A DNA stretch of 64,000 nt from R-RK-3 sp031399085 (GCA_031399085.1 JANNOQ010000027.1:191653-255652), one strand, 5' to 3'; numbered from the stretch's first letter, positions 35,473-44,323 are shown. The notes: generated by a model not told the origin, from the letters alone. Made by a program: numbers and translations.

Positions 35473-36219
35473 CTAGATCGGGGACACGGCCTCCATGGAA
35501 AGACGGCTCTCAATTGAGGCGGCGGCCGCTAAACGCCGCATATTCGGAACGATCACCTCGCGGCAGGCCGGCAGTTCGATGATATGATCCGCCCGAAGGC
35601 GGGTGAGTTGGCGGCTGACCGTTTCCAGAGTCAGCCCCAGATAGTCGCCGATTTCCGCGCGCGTGAACGGCAGGCGGAACCGGACCGCGCCGTCTGCCTC
35701 GCCGAGGCATTTGGCGGTAGCCAGGCGTTCGGCCATCATAAAGATGAAGCTCCCAACCCGCTCGTAGGACGACTTGCGTCCCAGCACCAGCGTCCAATCC
35801 CGGCAAATGTCGAGTTCGCGCGACGTAAAGGCAAGGATGCGGCGTTCAAGCTTCGGATGGATTTCAAGAAGCGCCTCGAAAGGCGCACGGGGGAAGCTGC
35901 AAACCTCGACATCCGTCGCCGCTTCGGCCGAAAAGCTGTGACGCCCGCCGATGGTCTGACCGAGGAAGTCCGGCGGATAAATGAGGTCAACGATGCGCTG
36001 CTCGCCATTCGCCAGCGACTTCACCAGCTTGACGATGCCGCGAACGACGTTGAAATAGTGATCCGCGTCGTCGCCAGCCTGGAACACGGGCTCGCGGGCC
36101 TTCACCAGCTTCCGGCGCGACAGTTGGGAGAGCTGCAACAGCTCTTCGTCGGTCAATGCTCCGCAGATGCTGTTGTGCCGCACCGGGCACGTATCGCAGC
36201 GTGTACAGATGCCGTGCAT
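35473..36219 (-). CDS. fnrN: FNR/FnrN-type oxygen-responsive Crp family regulator
   Basis: 248 residues. The N-terminus carries Cys5, Cys8, Cys11 and Cys19; C8-x2-C11-x7-C19 is the FnrN-type spacing, with Cys107 (VEVCSFPR) in the place of E. coli Fnr Cys122. Together they would hold an oxygen-labile [4Fe-4S] cluster. The cNMP-like beta barrel and dimer helix follow; the recognition helix LTLETVSRQLTRL has the E-x2-SR of Fnr proteins that bind TTGAT-N4-ATCAA. No such site is visible just upstream. Likely switches on micro-oxic respiration. Confidence 0.88.
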   Translation of the reverse strand: MHGICTRCDTCPVRHNSICGALTDEELLQLSQLSRRKLVKAREPVFQAGDDADHYFNVVRGIVKLVKSLANGEQRIVDLIYPPDFLGQTIGGRHSFSAEAATDVEVCSFPRAPFEALLEIHPKLERRILAFTSRELDICRDWTLVLGRKSSYERVGSFIFMMAERLATAKCLGEADGAVRFRLPFTRAEIGDYLGLTLETVSRQLTRLRADHIIELPACREVIVPNMRRLAAAASIESRLSMEAVSPI

Positions 36220-36346
36220 CGCGCACCTCCAGGCAATGATGCCGGAAGCGTGAAATGTTAACAGCTCACCGATGCTCCAAAAAGTAATTTCTCAGCAGGC
36301 GGAATAATTCTCTCTTGGCATCGTCTCCTCCGCATTGAGGCTCGGC

Positions 36347-37138
36347 TCAGGCGGCGTCGCCATGAGCGCGGCGGGTGCGCGCGTGCATCTCTCGCAGCGC
36401 CTCCAGCTCCAGCGCGGTCGGGGCTGGCTCTTCGCTCAGCGTCGCCGCGAACCGCAGCGGCCAACCGCATTTGGCCTCGATCTCCGCTCGCGCGGCGCCC
36501 GGATAGAGGCAGGTCACGGTCAGCTCCTTGGTCTCGGGATCGGGCTGCATCAGGCAAAGGTCGGTGAAAACCTTGGTCGGCCCCTTTGTCGTTACGCCAA
36601 AGCGCTGACGGCTCGCCCCGCCGGTTCCGTGGCCGAGCGTGGTGATGAAGTCCAGCCGCTCGACAAAGGCGCGCCGCCCCAGCGCCATGATGATGAAAAT
36701 CTCGCGGCTCGCGGTTGCGATTTCCGGCGCACCGCCCGCGCCTGGCAAGCGTACCGACGGCTTGCCATAATCGCCGATGACGGTGGTGTTGAGATTGGCG
36801 AAGCGGTCGATCTGCGCACCGCCGAGAAATCCGATCCCGATCCGCTCGCCTTGCAGCCAATAACGGAACATTTCCGGCACCGAAACCGTGGTTAGCGCTG
36901 TGTCGCACAACTCGCCATCGCCAATGGACAGTGGCAGCGCCTCGGGCTTGGTGTCGATTGTACCCGATTCATAAATGAGTGTGATGCCGGGCGCATGAGT
37001 GTAGCGAGCCAGATTGCAGGCAGCCGACGGCGCGCCGATCCCAACAAAGCAAATGTCGCCATTTTGCAAGGCGCGCGAGGCGGCGATGGTCATCATCTCG
37101 GTCGGCGCATAAGGCGGGCTTTGCAAATCTGCGGTCAT
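36347..37138 (-). CDS. CoA-transferase beta subunit (IpdB/CatJ-like), unpaired
   Basis: 263 residues of the family I CoA-transferase beta subunit. The presumed catalytic Glu57 lies in IYESGTID, with the GIGAPSAACNLARYTHAP start and the FLGGAQIDRFANLNTTVIGDY segment typical of the IpdB/CatJ/glutaconate-CoA-transferase branch. These enzymes need an alpha subunit, normally encoded directly upstream; here the upstream neighbour is mmcB, 70 bp away, and no alpha subunit occurs in the window. Either the partner is elsewhere or this copy has a changed role. Confidence 0.85.
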   Translation of the reverse strand: MTADLQSPPYAPTEMMTIAASRALQNGDICFVGIGAPSAACNLARYTHAPGITLIYESGTIDTKPEALPLSIGDGELCDTALTTVSVPEMFRYWLQGERIGIGFLGGAQIDRFANLNTTVIGDYGKPSVRLPGAGGAPEIATASREIFIIMALGRRAFVERLDFITTLGHGTGGASRQRFGVTTKGPTKVFTDLCLMQPDPETKELTVTCLYPGAARAEIEAKCGWPLRFAATLSEEPAPTALELEALREMHARTRRAHGDAA

Positions 37139-37208
37139 AAAAGTGCTCTGGCGAAGATGTGCTGGGATTGTAGAATGCCGCGAGCTTCTGGGAAAGCGGA
37201 TCGCGGCG

Positions 37209-37658
37209 TTAAAGCAGCGCCACGGGCGAGAGGTCGGGGTCGTTCGCCTGCTGAAGTCGGAACGCCGAGCAGCGCGCGAAACGCAAGGTGAAGGCCTTGC
37301 GCCGCGCCGCGTTCAGCCGGTGCTCGGGCGCGCCGCGAAGAACTTCCGCGCCGAAGCGGTCGGCAAGCATCAGGCCGCAATCCTCCGGGATGAGATGGCG
37401 GGGAAAGTCGGGATCGACGGCGAAAAAAAAGCGGTCGCACCATTGCCGGTATTCGGGCCATTTCGCATCGCAGCGGAAATCGTTGAGGCAGGATTTGATT
37501 TCGACGATAACGATATCGCCGCGTGGGTCGAGCGCCGCCAGATCGCAGCGGCGGCCATCCGCAAGCGGCAACTCGGCGATCACAGCGCAGTTGGACGCGC
37601 GAAAATAGCGTCCTACACCCCGCGCGATTTGAAGCGCGGCGCGCTCCGACACATCCAT
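37209..37658 (-). CDS. mmcB: MmcB family DNA repair protein
   Basis: 149 residues from ATG 37658 (MDVSERAALQIARG). It has a PD-(D/E)xK nuclease core: Asp in RRCDLAALD and the E-x-K of IVEIKSCLNDF; the ending FAVDPDFPRHLIPEDCGLMLAD is typical. MmcB of Caulobacter is SOS-induced and protects against mitomycin C. The frame stays open to 37781, but the shorter start matches the family length and places a LexA box 44-58 bp upstream, where a promoter would be. Confidence 0.87.
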   Translation of the reverse strand: MDVSERAALQIARGVGRYFRASNCAVIAELPLADGRRCDLAALDPRGDIVIVEIKSCLNDFRCDAKWPEYRQWCDRFFFAVDPDFPRHLIPEDCGLMLADRFGAEVLRGAPEHRLNAARRKAFTLRFARCSAFRLQQANDPDLSPVALL

Positions 37659-37701
37659 AACAAAGAGTTGTTTATCCTTGTCTTGCTTGACGTCAAGCTG
37701 T

Positions 37702-37716
37702 GTTCCTATATTGTTC
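37702..37716. promoter_or_regulatory. Alphaproteobacterial LexA (SOS) box
   Basis: gttc-ctatatt-gttc is an exact match to the GTTC-N7-GTTC direct repeat bound by LexA in alphaproteobacteria. It lies between divergent mmcB and egtB, closer to mmcB, a family known to be SOS-controlled. Confidence 0.75.
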
Positions 37717-37803
37717 TCGCCCGGCGGCTGGTTTTTGCCGCTTTCCGGAACCAAGCTCAGACTGCGTGATTGGTGTTTCATCTTCGTAGCAAAGTAGGAT
37801 TTT

Positions 37804-39108
37804 ATGCCTCTTGACGATTATACGCCTTTAGCCGCCGCTGCCGATAGCAATGTGGCAAGCCTGCGCGTAAGGCTCGCCCGCACGCGGCAGCTTTCGGCTT
37901 GGATCGCGGAGCCGCTGAGCGAGGAAGATCAGATCGTCCAGGCGATGGACGATGCTAGTCCCACCAAATGGCACCTGGCGCACACCAGCTGGTTCTTCGA
38001 GGAGCTGGTGCTAAAGCCGCACGATCCGGCCTATCGGGTTTTCGACGAGCGCTTCGGCTATTGCTTCAATTCGTACTACGAAACCGTCGGCGCGCGCCAC
38101 CCCCGGCCAAAGCGCAGTCTTTTGACCCGCCCCCGGCATCACGAGGTCATCGCCTATCGCGCGCATGTGGACCAGGCGCTTGATAATTTTCTCGATCGCG
38201 GCGGTAATGGTCTCTCGCCCGAAGCTTTGGGCCTGATCGAGCTTGGCATTCATCACGAGCAGCAACATCAAGAGCTTATGCTGACGGATTGCCTCGCCGC
38301 TTTCGCCGGCAATCCGCTGCGGCCTGCCTATCGCGACGAGGCTGCCGCGCCGCATGAAGCGAAAACCGCGAAATTGAACTGGCTGCCGTTCGATGGCGGC
38401 ATTGTCCCGGTCGGCGAAGACGGCTCAAGCTTCGCGTTCGACAATGAGGGGCCCCGCCACGACCAGCTTATCCGGCCCTTTCGGTTGGCAAACCGCCTGG
38501 TGACGAATGGCGAATGGCTGGACTTCATGGCGGCCGGCGGCTATGCGACGCCGACGCTCTGGCTGTCGGATGGCTGGGCGGCGGTGAATGGCGAGGGCTG
38601 GGACGCCCCGCTCTATTGGGAGCTGCGTGACGGCGCATGGCATCAGATGAGCCTTCGCGGCCTTAAGCCGGTCGATCCGGCGCGGCCCGTCTGCCATATC
38701 AGCTTTTTCGAGGCTGACGCCTTCGCCCGCTGGGCCGGCAAGCGGCTTCCGAGCGAATTCGAGTGGGAAGTTGCCTCGGCCAGCGCGCCGCTGGATGGCC
38801 ATGTGCTGAGCCGCGACGGAACGCTGCGGCCTGAGCCTGCGCGTTCGGGCAGCGGGCTTCAGCAGATGATCGGCGAAGTCTGGGAGTGGACGGCAAGCGC
38901 CTATCTGTCCTATCCGGGCTTCAAGCCAGCGGTGGGAGCCGTCGGCGAATATAATGGCAAGTTCATGTGCAATCAGTTCGTGCTGAAGGGCGGCTCCTGC
39001 GTGACGCCGGAGGGGCATATCCGCCGCAGCTACCGCAATTTTTTCTATCCGCATCAGCGCTGGCAATTCACCGGGCTGCGGCTCGCCGATGATGGCGTCT
39101 CAGCGTGA
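37804..39108 (+). CDS. egtB: Ergothioneine synthase EgtB-like (hercynyl sulfoxide synthase)
   Basis: Iron-dependent C-S bond formation between hercynine and a thiol (gamma-glutamylcysteine or cysteine) with O2. 434 residues: N-terminal DinB-type domain with the iron ligands His60 (WHLAHTSWFFEE) and the His151/His155 pair (HHEQQHQELM), and a C-terminal FGE-sulfatase domain (about 190-430) ending GGSCVTPEGHIRRSYRNFFYPHQRWQFTGLRLA. Followed with a 4-bp overlap by egtD, so the two genes make an ergothioneine operon; no egtA, egtC or egtE is nearby. Confidence 0.94.
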   Translation: MPLDDYTPLAAAADSNVASLRVRLARTRQLSAWIAEPLSEEDQIVQAMDDASPTKWHLAHTSWFFEELVLKPHDPAYRVFDERFGYCFNSYYETVGARHPRPKRSLLTRPRHHEVIAYRAHVDQALDNFLDRGGNGLSPEALGLIELGIHHEQQHQELMLTDCLAAFAGNPLRPAYRDEAAAPHEAKTAKLNWLPFDGGIVPVGEDGSSFAFDNEGPRHDQLIRPFRLANRLVTNGEWLDFMAAGGYATPTLWLSDGWAAVNGEGWDAPLYWELRDGAWHQMSLRGLKPVDPARPVCHISFFEADAFARWAGKRLPSEFEWEVASASAPLDGHVLSRDGTLRPEPARSGSGLQQMIGEVWEWTASAYLSYPGFKPAVGAVGEYNGKFMCNQFVLKGGSCVTPEGHIRRSYRNFFYPHQRWQFTGLRLADDGVSA

Positions 39109-40067
39109 GACGCGCGGTTGAGGCAGTGTCGAGCGGCGGCAGCTGCGATTTCGCGGACGCCGTGCTGGACGGTTTGCGCCGCACGCCGAAATCCATCCCG
39201 TCGCGCTTCTTTTATGATGCGCAAGGCTCCGAGCTGTTCGAGCGCATCACCGAGCTTGAGGAATATTACCCGACCCGGGCCGAGATCGCCTTGCTTGGCG
39301 AGCATGCGGATGAAATCGCCGCGCTTGCGGGGCCGGGCGTTTGCCTCGTCGAGTTTGGCTCCGGCTCAAGCCGAAAAACCGATTGCCTCATCGAGGCGCT
39401 GCCAAATCTTGCCGCCTATGTGCCGATCGACATTTCGGAGGCCGCGCTCGCCGGGGCGGTCGCCCGATTGCGCGGACGCTTTCCCGGGCTTCGCGTTGCG
39501 CCGCTGCTCGGCGATTTCAACGGCGCGCTGGCGCTGCCGCGCTCGGCCAGACCGCAAAAAAAGCTAGGCTTCTTCCCCGGCTCCACGATTGGCAATCTGA
39601 CCCACCCGGAAGCGCGGGCGTTCCTGAAAAGCTGCCGCGCGCTGCTGGGAGCGAACGGCGCTTTCATCGTCGGCGTCGATCTGAAAAAGGACACCAGCAT
39701 TCTGCTGCCCGCCTATAATGACCGGCAGGGCATCACCGCCGCGTTCAACCTCAATCTGCTGGCGCGGATCAATCGCGAGCTGGGCGGCACATTCGATCTG
39801 AGCGCCTTCGCGCATGAGGCGATCTACAACGCCGAGGAGGGCCGGATCGAAATGCATATTCGCAGCCTCGCCGGCAGCCGTTTCAAGGCGATGGGCGAGA
39901 GCTTCGACTTCGCAGCGGGCGAGACGATCCACACGGAGAACTCGCATAAATACACCGTGGCGGAGTTTCAGGCGCTGGCGCGGTCGGCGGGCTGGGAGCC
40001 GAGGCAGGTCTGGACCGGGCCGGACGCGCTGTTCAGCGTGCATTATTTGGCGCCGGCGGCGGTTTGA
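39105..40067 (+). CDS. egtD: L-histidine N-alpha-methyltransferase EgtD
   Basis: Trimethylates histidine to hercynine with SAM, the first step of ergothioneine synthesis. 320 residues, starting at GTG 39105 within the egtB stop (GTGA). Landmarks: SRFFYDAQGSELFERITELEEYYPTR (histidine pocket), VEFGSGSSRKTDCLIEAL (SAM site), YVPIDISEAAL, GFFPGSTIGNLTHPEA, IVGVDLKKD and the ending IHTENSHKYTVAEF. All are typical of the family. Confidence 0.95.
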   Translation: MRRAVEAVSSGGSCDFADAVLDGLRRTPKSIPSRFFYDAQGSELFERITELEEYYPTRAEIALLGEHADEIAALAGPGVCLVEFGSGSSRKTDCLIEALPNLAAYVPIDISEAALAGAVARLRGRFPGLRVAPLLGDFNGALALPRSARPQKKLGFFPGSTIGNLTHPEARAFLKSCRALLGANGAFIVGVDLKKDTSILLPAYNDRQGITAAFNLNLLARINRELGGTFDLSAFAHEAIYNAEEGRIEMHIRSLAGSRFKAMGESFDFAAGETIHTENSHKYTVAEFQALARSAGWEPRQVWTGPDALFSVHYLAPAAV

Positions 40068-40209
40068 CGAAGCGGAGTGTGGGTCGCGGGTTTGGTGGCC
40101 GCGCGTGTGACCGGCCGCTTTCGCCTCATTCCGGTCGCTCCCGCGTCACTGCGAAAAGCGAGACGGAGGGCAAATTTGGCCGGTGAAGTACTTATCGGGC
40201 GCGTACGGG

Positions 40210-40817
40210 CTAAGCCTTCAATACGGGGCGGCACAGTTCCTCCACCGAATCGACGATATTATTCACCCTACGTTTGATGTCATCATCTCTACCAACCCAT
40301 CCAATTTTTGCTTCCAACTCCCTTTGAAAATCAGTGTCATAGCCACCACGAGCCAGCATGCGCGCCGCTACAATGATTTCAGAGTGAATGTCCTTTAAGT
40401 CTCGAAACGGCGCGCCGGCAGTCGGTCCGAACAGTGCAATGAAGCGGTACTTGCGCGCCTGAAATGCACCGAAGAATTCCGCCTCTCTGTGAGGCGTGCG
40501 ACGGGGACATAGTAGGCGTCGCGCCGGCGTCCTTCGTCTTCGCTCTCGCCTTCCTCGCGGGGCCGCGCTGCACCTTCGCCCGGGAAACTGCCGGGAAAGC
40601 GCGCCCATTCGTATATGTCTCTGGCCTGATAGAAATCAGCGAGCACGTGCTCGGCTAACTCAGATTTCCGTTTCCCAACCGTCTCTGCACGCCATCGACT
40701 AAGGCCCTTGAGGCCAACGTACGCCGCTATGATCGCGGTGAGCATCGTTATTATTGATGGAAGCGTCCTGAGAAATTCAATCCAAGGATCAACGGAGTTC
40801 GGATTAACAGGTGGCAT
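40210..40817 (-). pseudogene. Frameshifted small membrane protein gene
   Basis: The N-terminal part is an open frame from 40817 (MPPVNPNSVDPWIEFL..., one membrane segment about 19-36, then WRAETVGKRKSELAEHVLADFYQARDIYEWARFPG). The C-terminal part (EAEFFGAFQARKYRFIALFG...) continues in another frame down to 40210. The switch is at about 40486: adding one base after the ACA codon (40488-40490) restores LTREAEFFGAF and a protein of about 202 residues. I recall similar full-length hypothetical proteins in rhizobia. So either a genuine one-base deletion or a sequencing error. Function unknown. Confidence 0.65.
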
Positions 40818-41133
40818 AAACGATTCCGACGCACGAATTAGCTTTAGTTGCTGAGATTATCACCTTGCTTGCATGAAGCTGTACATCGCGGGCGACTTTC
40901 CACAGGGAGGTCGCGAGCGGTGGCATGAAGCGTTACCAACTGACGATTTATAAGCTTTGTGAAGATTGATTAGGCGCTAGCCGAGGCTTAAGGAAACGCA
41001 ATTGACCCGGCGCGAGATTATGTAAAATGTTTGGCCTCCACCAGCAGTGCTAGCCGAGCACTTTTGGCCATTTGCGGTTGCCCCGCCGCGCACGCCTCGA
41101 TACCAGCGGCTGCTCTACCGCAAACCAGACCGC
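40818..41133. other. Gene-free stretch, slightly AT-richer
   Basis: 316 bp between the starts and ends of two minus-strand units. Only very short frames are seen, none with a Shine-Dalgarno. Composition is somewhat AT-richer than its surroundings, like the broken gene beside it. Confidence 0.4.
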
Positions 41134-41991
41134 CTAACCCGCAGCACCCCAAGCCTCAGCCACATAATTCGGCAGCACAAACGCGGCGGTATGCACCTCC
41201 GGATTGTAATAACGCGTCTTGATGCCGCTGGCCTCGTATCGGGCCGTCAGCGTGCTGGTGTGGACGTTGCGCGTCTCCGGGTCGTTGCCGCCCCAGGCGA
41301 GCGCGAAGGGGCCGCCGAAATAGGCGGGCTGGGTGCATAGGAAGCTGGCGGCGTCGGCGAAGAGCTTGCGCAGGATGCGGCCGCTGTCGGCGAGGTGCTC
41401 GGGGTAGAGGAAGGGCAGCCCGTTCTGGCCGATGAACGCGCCGCCGGGCGTCAGGCAGCGCTGGCAGGCGGCGAAGAAGTCTTCCGTGAATAGCACGCGC
41501 GCCGGGCCGATCGGCTCGGTGGAGTCGACGATGATGACGTCGAATTTGCGCTCGGTCTCATTGACGAATTTGATGCCGTCGCCGATCAGCAGCTCGACGC
41601 GGGGGTCGTCGAAGGCGCCCTGCGAAATGCCGGGCAGAAATTTCAGCGACATGTCGACCACGACCTTGTCGATCTCGCACTGAACCACGCTTTTCACGGC
41701 GCGATGCTTCAGCACTTCCCGCAAGACGCCGCCGTCGCCGCCGCCGATGATCAGCACCGATCCCGGCCCCTCGAGGCTGAACAGCGGCACATGCGCCATC
41801 ATCTCGTGATAGATGAATTCGTCCTTTTCGGTGAGCTGAATGACGCCGTCGAGCATCATCACCCGGCCGAAGGTCTTGTTGTCGAAGATGATCAGGTCCT
41901 GGAAGCCGGTATTGCCCTCATAGAGCACGGCGTCGGCTTCGAGCGCGCAGCGGAAATGCGGATTGAACGTCTCTTCGACCCAGCGTGTCAT
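41134..41991 (-). CDS. speE: Spermidine synthase
   Basis: Transfers aminopropyl from decarboxylated SAM to putrescine. 285 residues. Start MTRWVEETFNPHFRCALEADAVLYEG; the SAM-type site VLIIGGGDGGVLREVLKH, the acidic pair around DVIIVDSTEPIGPA and the substrate segment ALWGG-like FALAWGGND are all standard. Lies downstream of speD on the same strand, but a strong terminator stands between the two genes. Confidence 0.96.
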   Translation of the reverse strand: MTRWVEETFNPHFRCALEADAVLYEGNTGFQDLIIFDNKTFGRVMMLDGVIQLTEKDEFIYHEMMAHVPLFSLEGPGSVLIIGGGDGGVLREVLKHRAVKSVVQCEIDKVVVDMSLKFLPGISQGAFDDPRVELLIGDGIKFVNETERKFDVIIVDSTEPIGPARVLFTEDFFAACQRCLTPGGAFIGQNGLPFLYPEHLADSGRILRKLFADAASFLCTQPAYFGGPFALAWGGNDPETRNVHTSTLTARYEASGIKTRYYNPEVHTAAFVLPNYVAEAWGAAG

Positions 41992-42021
41992 CGCCCGCCC
42001 TTAAGAAAATTGATTGCCTGG

Positions 42022-42059
42022 AAAAAGGATGTGCCCGGCAGGTTTCAGCCGGGCACATC
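42022..42059 (-). terminator. Intrinsic terminator between speD and speE
   Basis: On the minus strand, gatgtgcccggc pairs over 12 bp with gccgggcacatc around an 8-base loop and is followed by CTTTTT. It begins 30 bp after the speD stop and ends 31 bp before speE, so read-through or a separate promoter is needed for speE. Confidence 0.8.
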
Positions 42060-42088
42060 GATCCTTGACAAGAAAAGCTTTGCCAGGC

Positions 42089-42595
42089 CTAAGCGGCCAT
42101 CGCTATTTCCCTGCCGCGCAAATGCTCCTGGACGATGATCTCGCTCGGCTGGAAAGCCTCGCGGAGCACCTCCACGGCCAGATGCGGCTTTGCGTCCCCA
42201 CACATGAAAATGTCGAGGGCCGCATAGCCATATTCGGGCCAGCTGTGAATGCTGATATGAGATTCAGCAAGCACGGCGACGCCCGAAACGCCTCCATTGG
42301 GAGTAAAGTGATGCATATGAATGTGCAGGAGCGTGGCGCCCGCGACTTCGATGCATTTTTTGAACGTATCCTCGATGTGCTGGAGGTCGTCGAGACGGCT
42401 TCCATTCTTCACGTCGATGATCAAATGCGTCCCGGCGAACGTCTCGCCGTTACGCGTGCAAAAATAGTCTTTTCTGTCGTCGTTCTGCCGCACGATGCTC
42501 GGGCCGCAGACGTAAAGCTTTTCTTCCGTTTGGGCGGTGCTTGAACCTTGATCCAAGTCCATCCCCAATTGGAAGAGGGCGACATCGTATGCCAT
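42089..42595 (-). CDS. speD: S-adenosylmethionine decarboxylase proenzyme
   Basis: Provides decarboxylated SAM for SpeE. 168 residues. The self-cleavage site is present in LAESHISIHSWPE: Ser112 after Glu111 becomes the pyruvoyl group, and the Cys of DIFMCGDA is the conserved proton donor. The N-terminus is about 50 residues longer than archaeal-type short enzymes. ATG 42595 has GGGAGG 8 bases upstream; an open extension to 42943 has no supporting site. Confidence 0.94.
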   Translation of the reverse strand: MAYDVALFQLGMDLDQGSSTAQTEEKLYVCGPSIVRQNDDRKDYFCTRNGETFAGTHLIIDVKNGSRLDDLQHIEDTFKKCIEVAGATLLHIHMHHFTPNGGVSGVAVLAESHISIHSWPEYGYAALDIFMCGDAKPHLAVEVLREAFQPSEIIVQEHLRGREIAMAA

Positions 42596-42942
42596 ATGGC
42601 GTCCTCCCCAACCAGTAGATGACCAGATGAAACCGGCGGAACAAGCACTGCATGACCTCCGGCTTACAAGGGGGGGTAAATGCACGCTATGACCGTCAGA
42701 TTCAAGTGAAAACTTCGTGCCCGGCAAAGAAAAATCTTTCGCTGGCGACATCTGGGCCGCCATCGCGCGCCCAGTCCCTAAATATGTGAACCCATTCGAG
42801 ATTTTCCAGTGGCGCGGGACAAGGATTGCAAGGGCGCGGTTGCGTCCGGCGCGCGCGAAGATTAGAAACGGAATAGCCCCTTGCACCGACGCCAATCCGG
42901 CGGGCGATTGGCGCCGGGGCCTGCGGGAAGCACGGAGCGGCA
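42596..42942. other. Divergent spacer between speD and AI-2E transporter gene
   Basis: 347 bp with no supported gene; must hold both promoters. I see a run of seven G (about 42669-42676) and a short out-of-frame start codon with GGAGG upstream of speD, but no regulatory motif I can name. Confidence 0.4.
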
Positions 42943-44103
42943 ATGCCGCGTGGAACCTTTAATATCATGTCCGAGGCTCAAAACAACCTGGCCCCCCGGC
43001 AGAGCGGATTGGCGGTCGGCTCAGAGACCGCTGCTTCCCGGATCGGCCTATTGCGTGGCGGGGAATCCGCGACGCGCATGGCCATCATCGGTCTGTTCAT
43101 GATCGCGCTGTTTTACACGCTGTATTTCGCGGCGCCCGTGCTGATCCCGATCACAATCGCCATTCTTCTCAGCATGTTGCTTTCGCCCGCCGTCGAATGG
43201 CTTGAGCAGGTTTCGATCCCACGCGGCGTCGCCTCGGCCGTAATCGTCGCAGCCGCCCTCGGTGTCATCGTCGGGTCGTTCGTCACGCTCGCGGGTCCCG
43301 CGCAGGAATGGGTGACGCGGCTGCCGGCCAGCTTCACCAAGCTGGAGGAGCGGCTTAGGCTTATCAAGAAGCCAATTGCCGATATCCAAAAGGCAACCGA
43401 GCAGATCGAGAATGTCACGGAGCTGTCGCAGAAACCGCAACGCCGTCAAGTGGTGGAACTTGCCCGCCCGAGCTTTGCTGGCGAGTTGCTTTCAAGCACG
43501 CAGCGCGCCGCCACCTCGGTCGGCATCGTTATCATCCTGTTGTACTTTTTGCTCGCGACCGGGGATCTATTCTTGCGCAAGCTTGTCGGGCTGATGCAGT
43601 CGGACGAGCATAAGGCGCGGACCGTCGATATCGCGCATAGCGTCAAGAAGGATATTTCTTTCTATCTGGTGTCGCTGACCGTCACCAATATCGGCTACGG
43701 GCTGCTTGTGGCGTGCGCCGGTTGGGCGCTCGGGCTGCAGAACGCGCTGTTATGGGGCGCCGTTGCGGCGATCCTGAGCTTTGCCCCATATGTCGGCCCC
43801 GTGGTGATCCTGACGCTTCTGACCATGGCCTCGCTCGCCTCGATGAGCTCATTGACGGCGGCCATCGCCCTTCCGGCCATTTACTTGACCGTGCTGCTGC
43901 TCGTGCAGAATTTGATTTCGCCCTATATTTGGGGGCGAAGGCTCGCGCTCAATCCCGTTGCAATTTTTATCGCGATCATCTTGTGGGGATGGATGTGGGG
44001 CATGGCCGGCGCATTGCTCGCCGTGCCGCTGCTGGCGAGCTTTAAGATCGTCGCCGAGCGAGTGAATGCGCTGCATCCAGTGGCGGAATTCCTCGGTCCT
44101 TAG
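42943..44103 (+). CDS. AI-2E family transporter
   Basis: 386 residues with about eight membrane segments, in the family arrangement: two N-terminal segments (FMIALFYTLYFAAPVLIPITIAILLSMLLSP), a soluble middle (PAQEWVTRLPASF...ELSQKPQRR), then the conserved half with FAPYVGPVVILTLL, NLISPYIWGRRLALNPVAIFIAIILWGWMWGMAGALLAVPLL. Members export AI-2 or act as Na/H antiporters; the substrate here is unknown. GGAG lies 6 bases before ATG 42943; ATG 42967 is an alternative. Confidence 0.9.
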   Translation: MPRGTFNIMSEAQNNLAPRQSGLAVGSETAASRIGLLRGGESATRMAIIGLFMIALFYTLYFAAPVLIPITIAILLSMLLSPAVEWLEQVSIPRGVASAVIVAAALGVIVGSFVTLAGPAQEWVTRLPASFTKLEERLRLIKKPIADIQKATEQIENVTELSQKPQRRQVVELARPSFAGELLSSTQRAATSVGIVIILLYFLLATGDLFLRKLVGLMQSDEHKARTVDIAHSVKKDISFYLVSLTVTNIGYGLLVACAGWALGLQNALLWGAVAAILSFAPYVGPVVILTLLTMASLASMSSLTAAIALPAIYLTVLLLVQNLISPYIWGRRLALNPVAIFIAIILWGWMWGMAGALLAVPLLASFKIVAERVNALHPVAEFLGP

Positions 44104-44123
44104 ACGCTCGTTACAAACCCAAC

Positions 44124-44168
44124 GCGGGATGAAAAAAGTAGGAACCGATTTTCCGCTCGTCATCCCGC
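44124..44168. repeat. Rhizobial-type intergenic palindromic element
   Basis: gcgggatga / tcatcccgc (9-bp arms) enclose ggaaccgattttccgctcg, and a second imperfect hairpin (gatttgga...tccaaaatc, about 44200-44218) follows. The ggaaccgattttccg core resembles interspersed elements I know from rhizobia and relatives. It lies directly after the transporter gene and may also end its transcript. Confidence 0.5.
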
Positions 44169-44323
44169 TCTAAATTTAAGAATTAAATCACTGTTCATGA
44201 TTTGGAGTTGATCAATCCAAAATCATCGTGATCTAGCGCCGCCGCCGATTGTCCGTCATGAAACGCGCGCAATGTCCCATCCGCCCGAAGGCGTTGACCA
44301 TTAACCTCAAAGCGAGCGTCAGT

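Noticed and set aside
42450..42653. Short frame starting before speD with GGAGG upstream
   Set aside because: The spacing to its ATG is only 2 bases and it runs out of frame through speD with Arg-rich, non-protein-like content.
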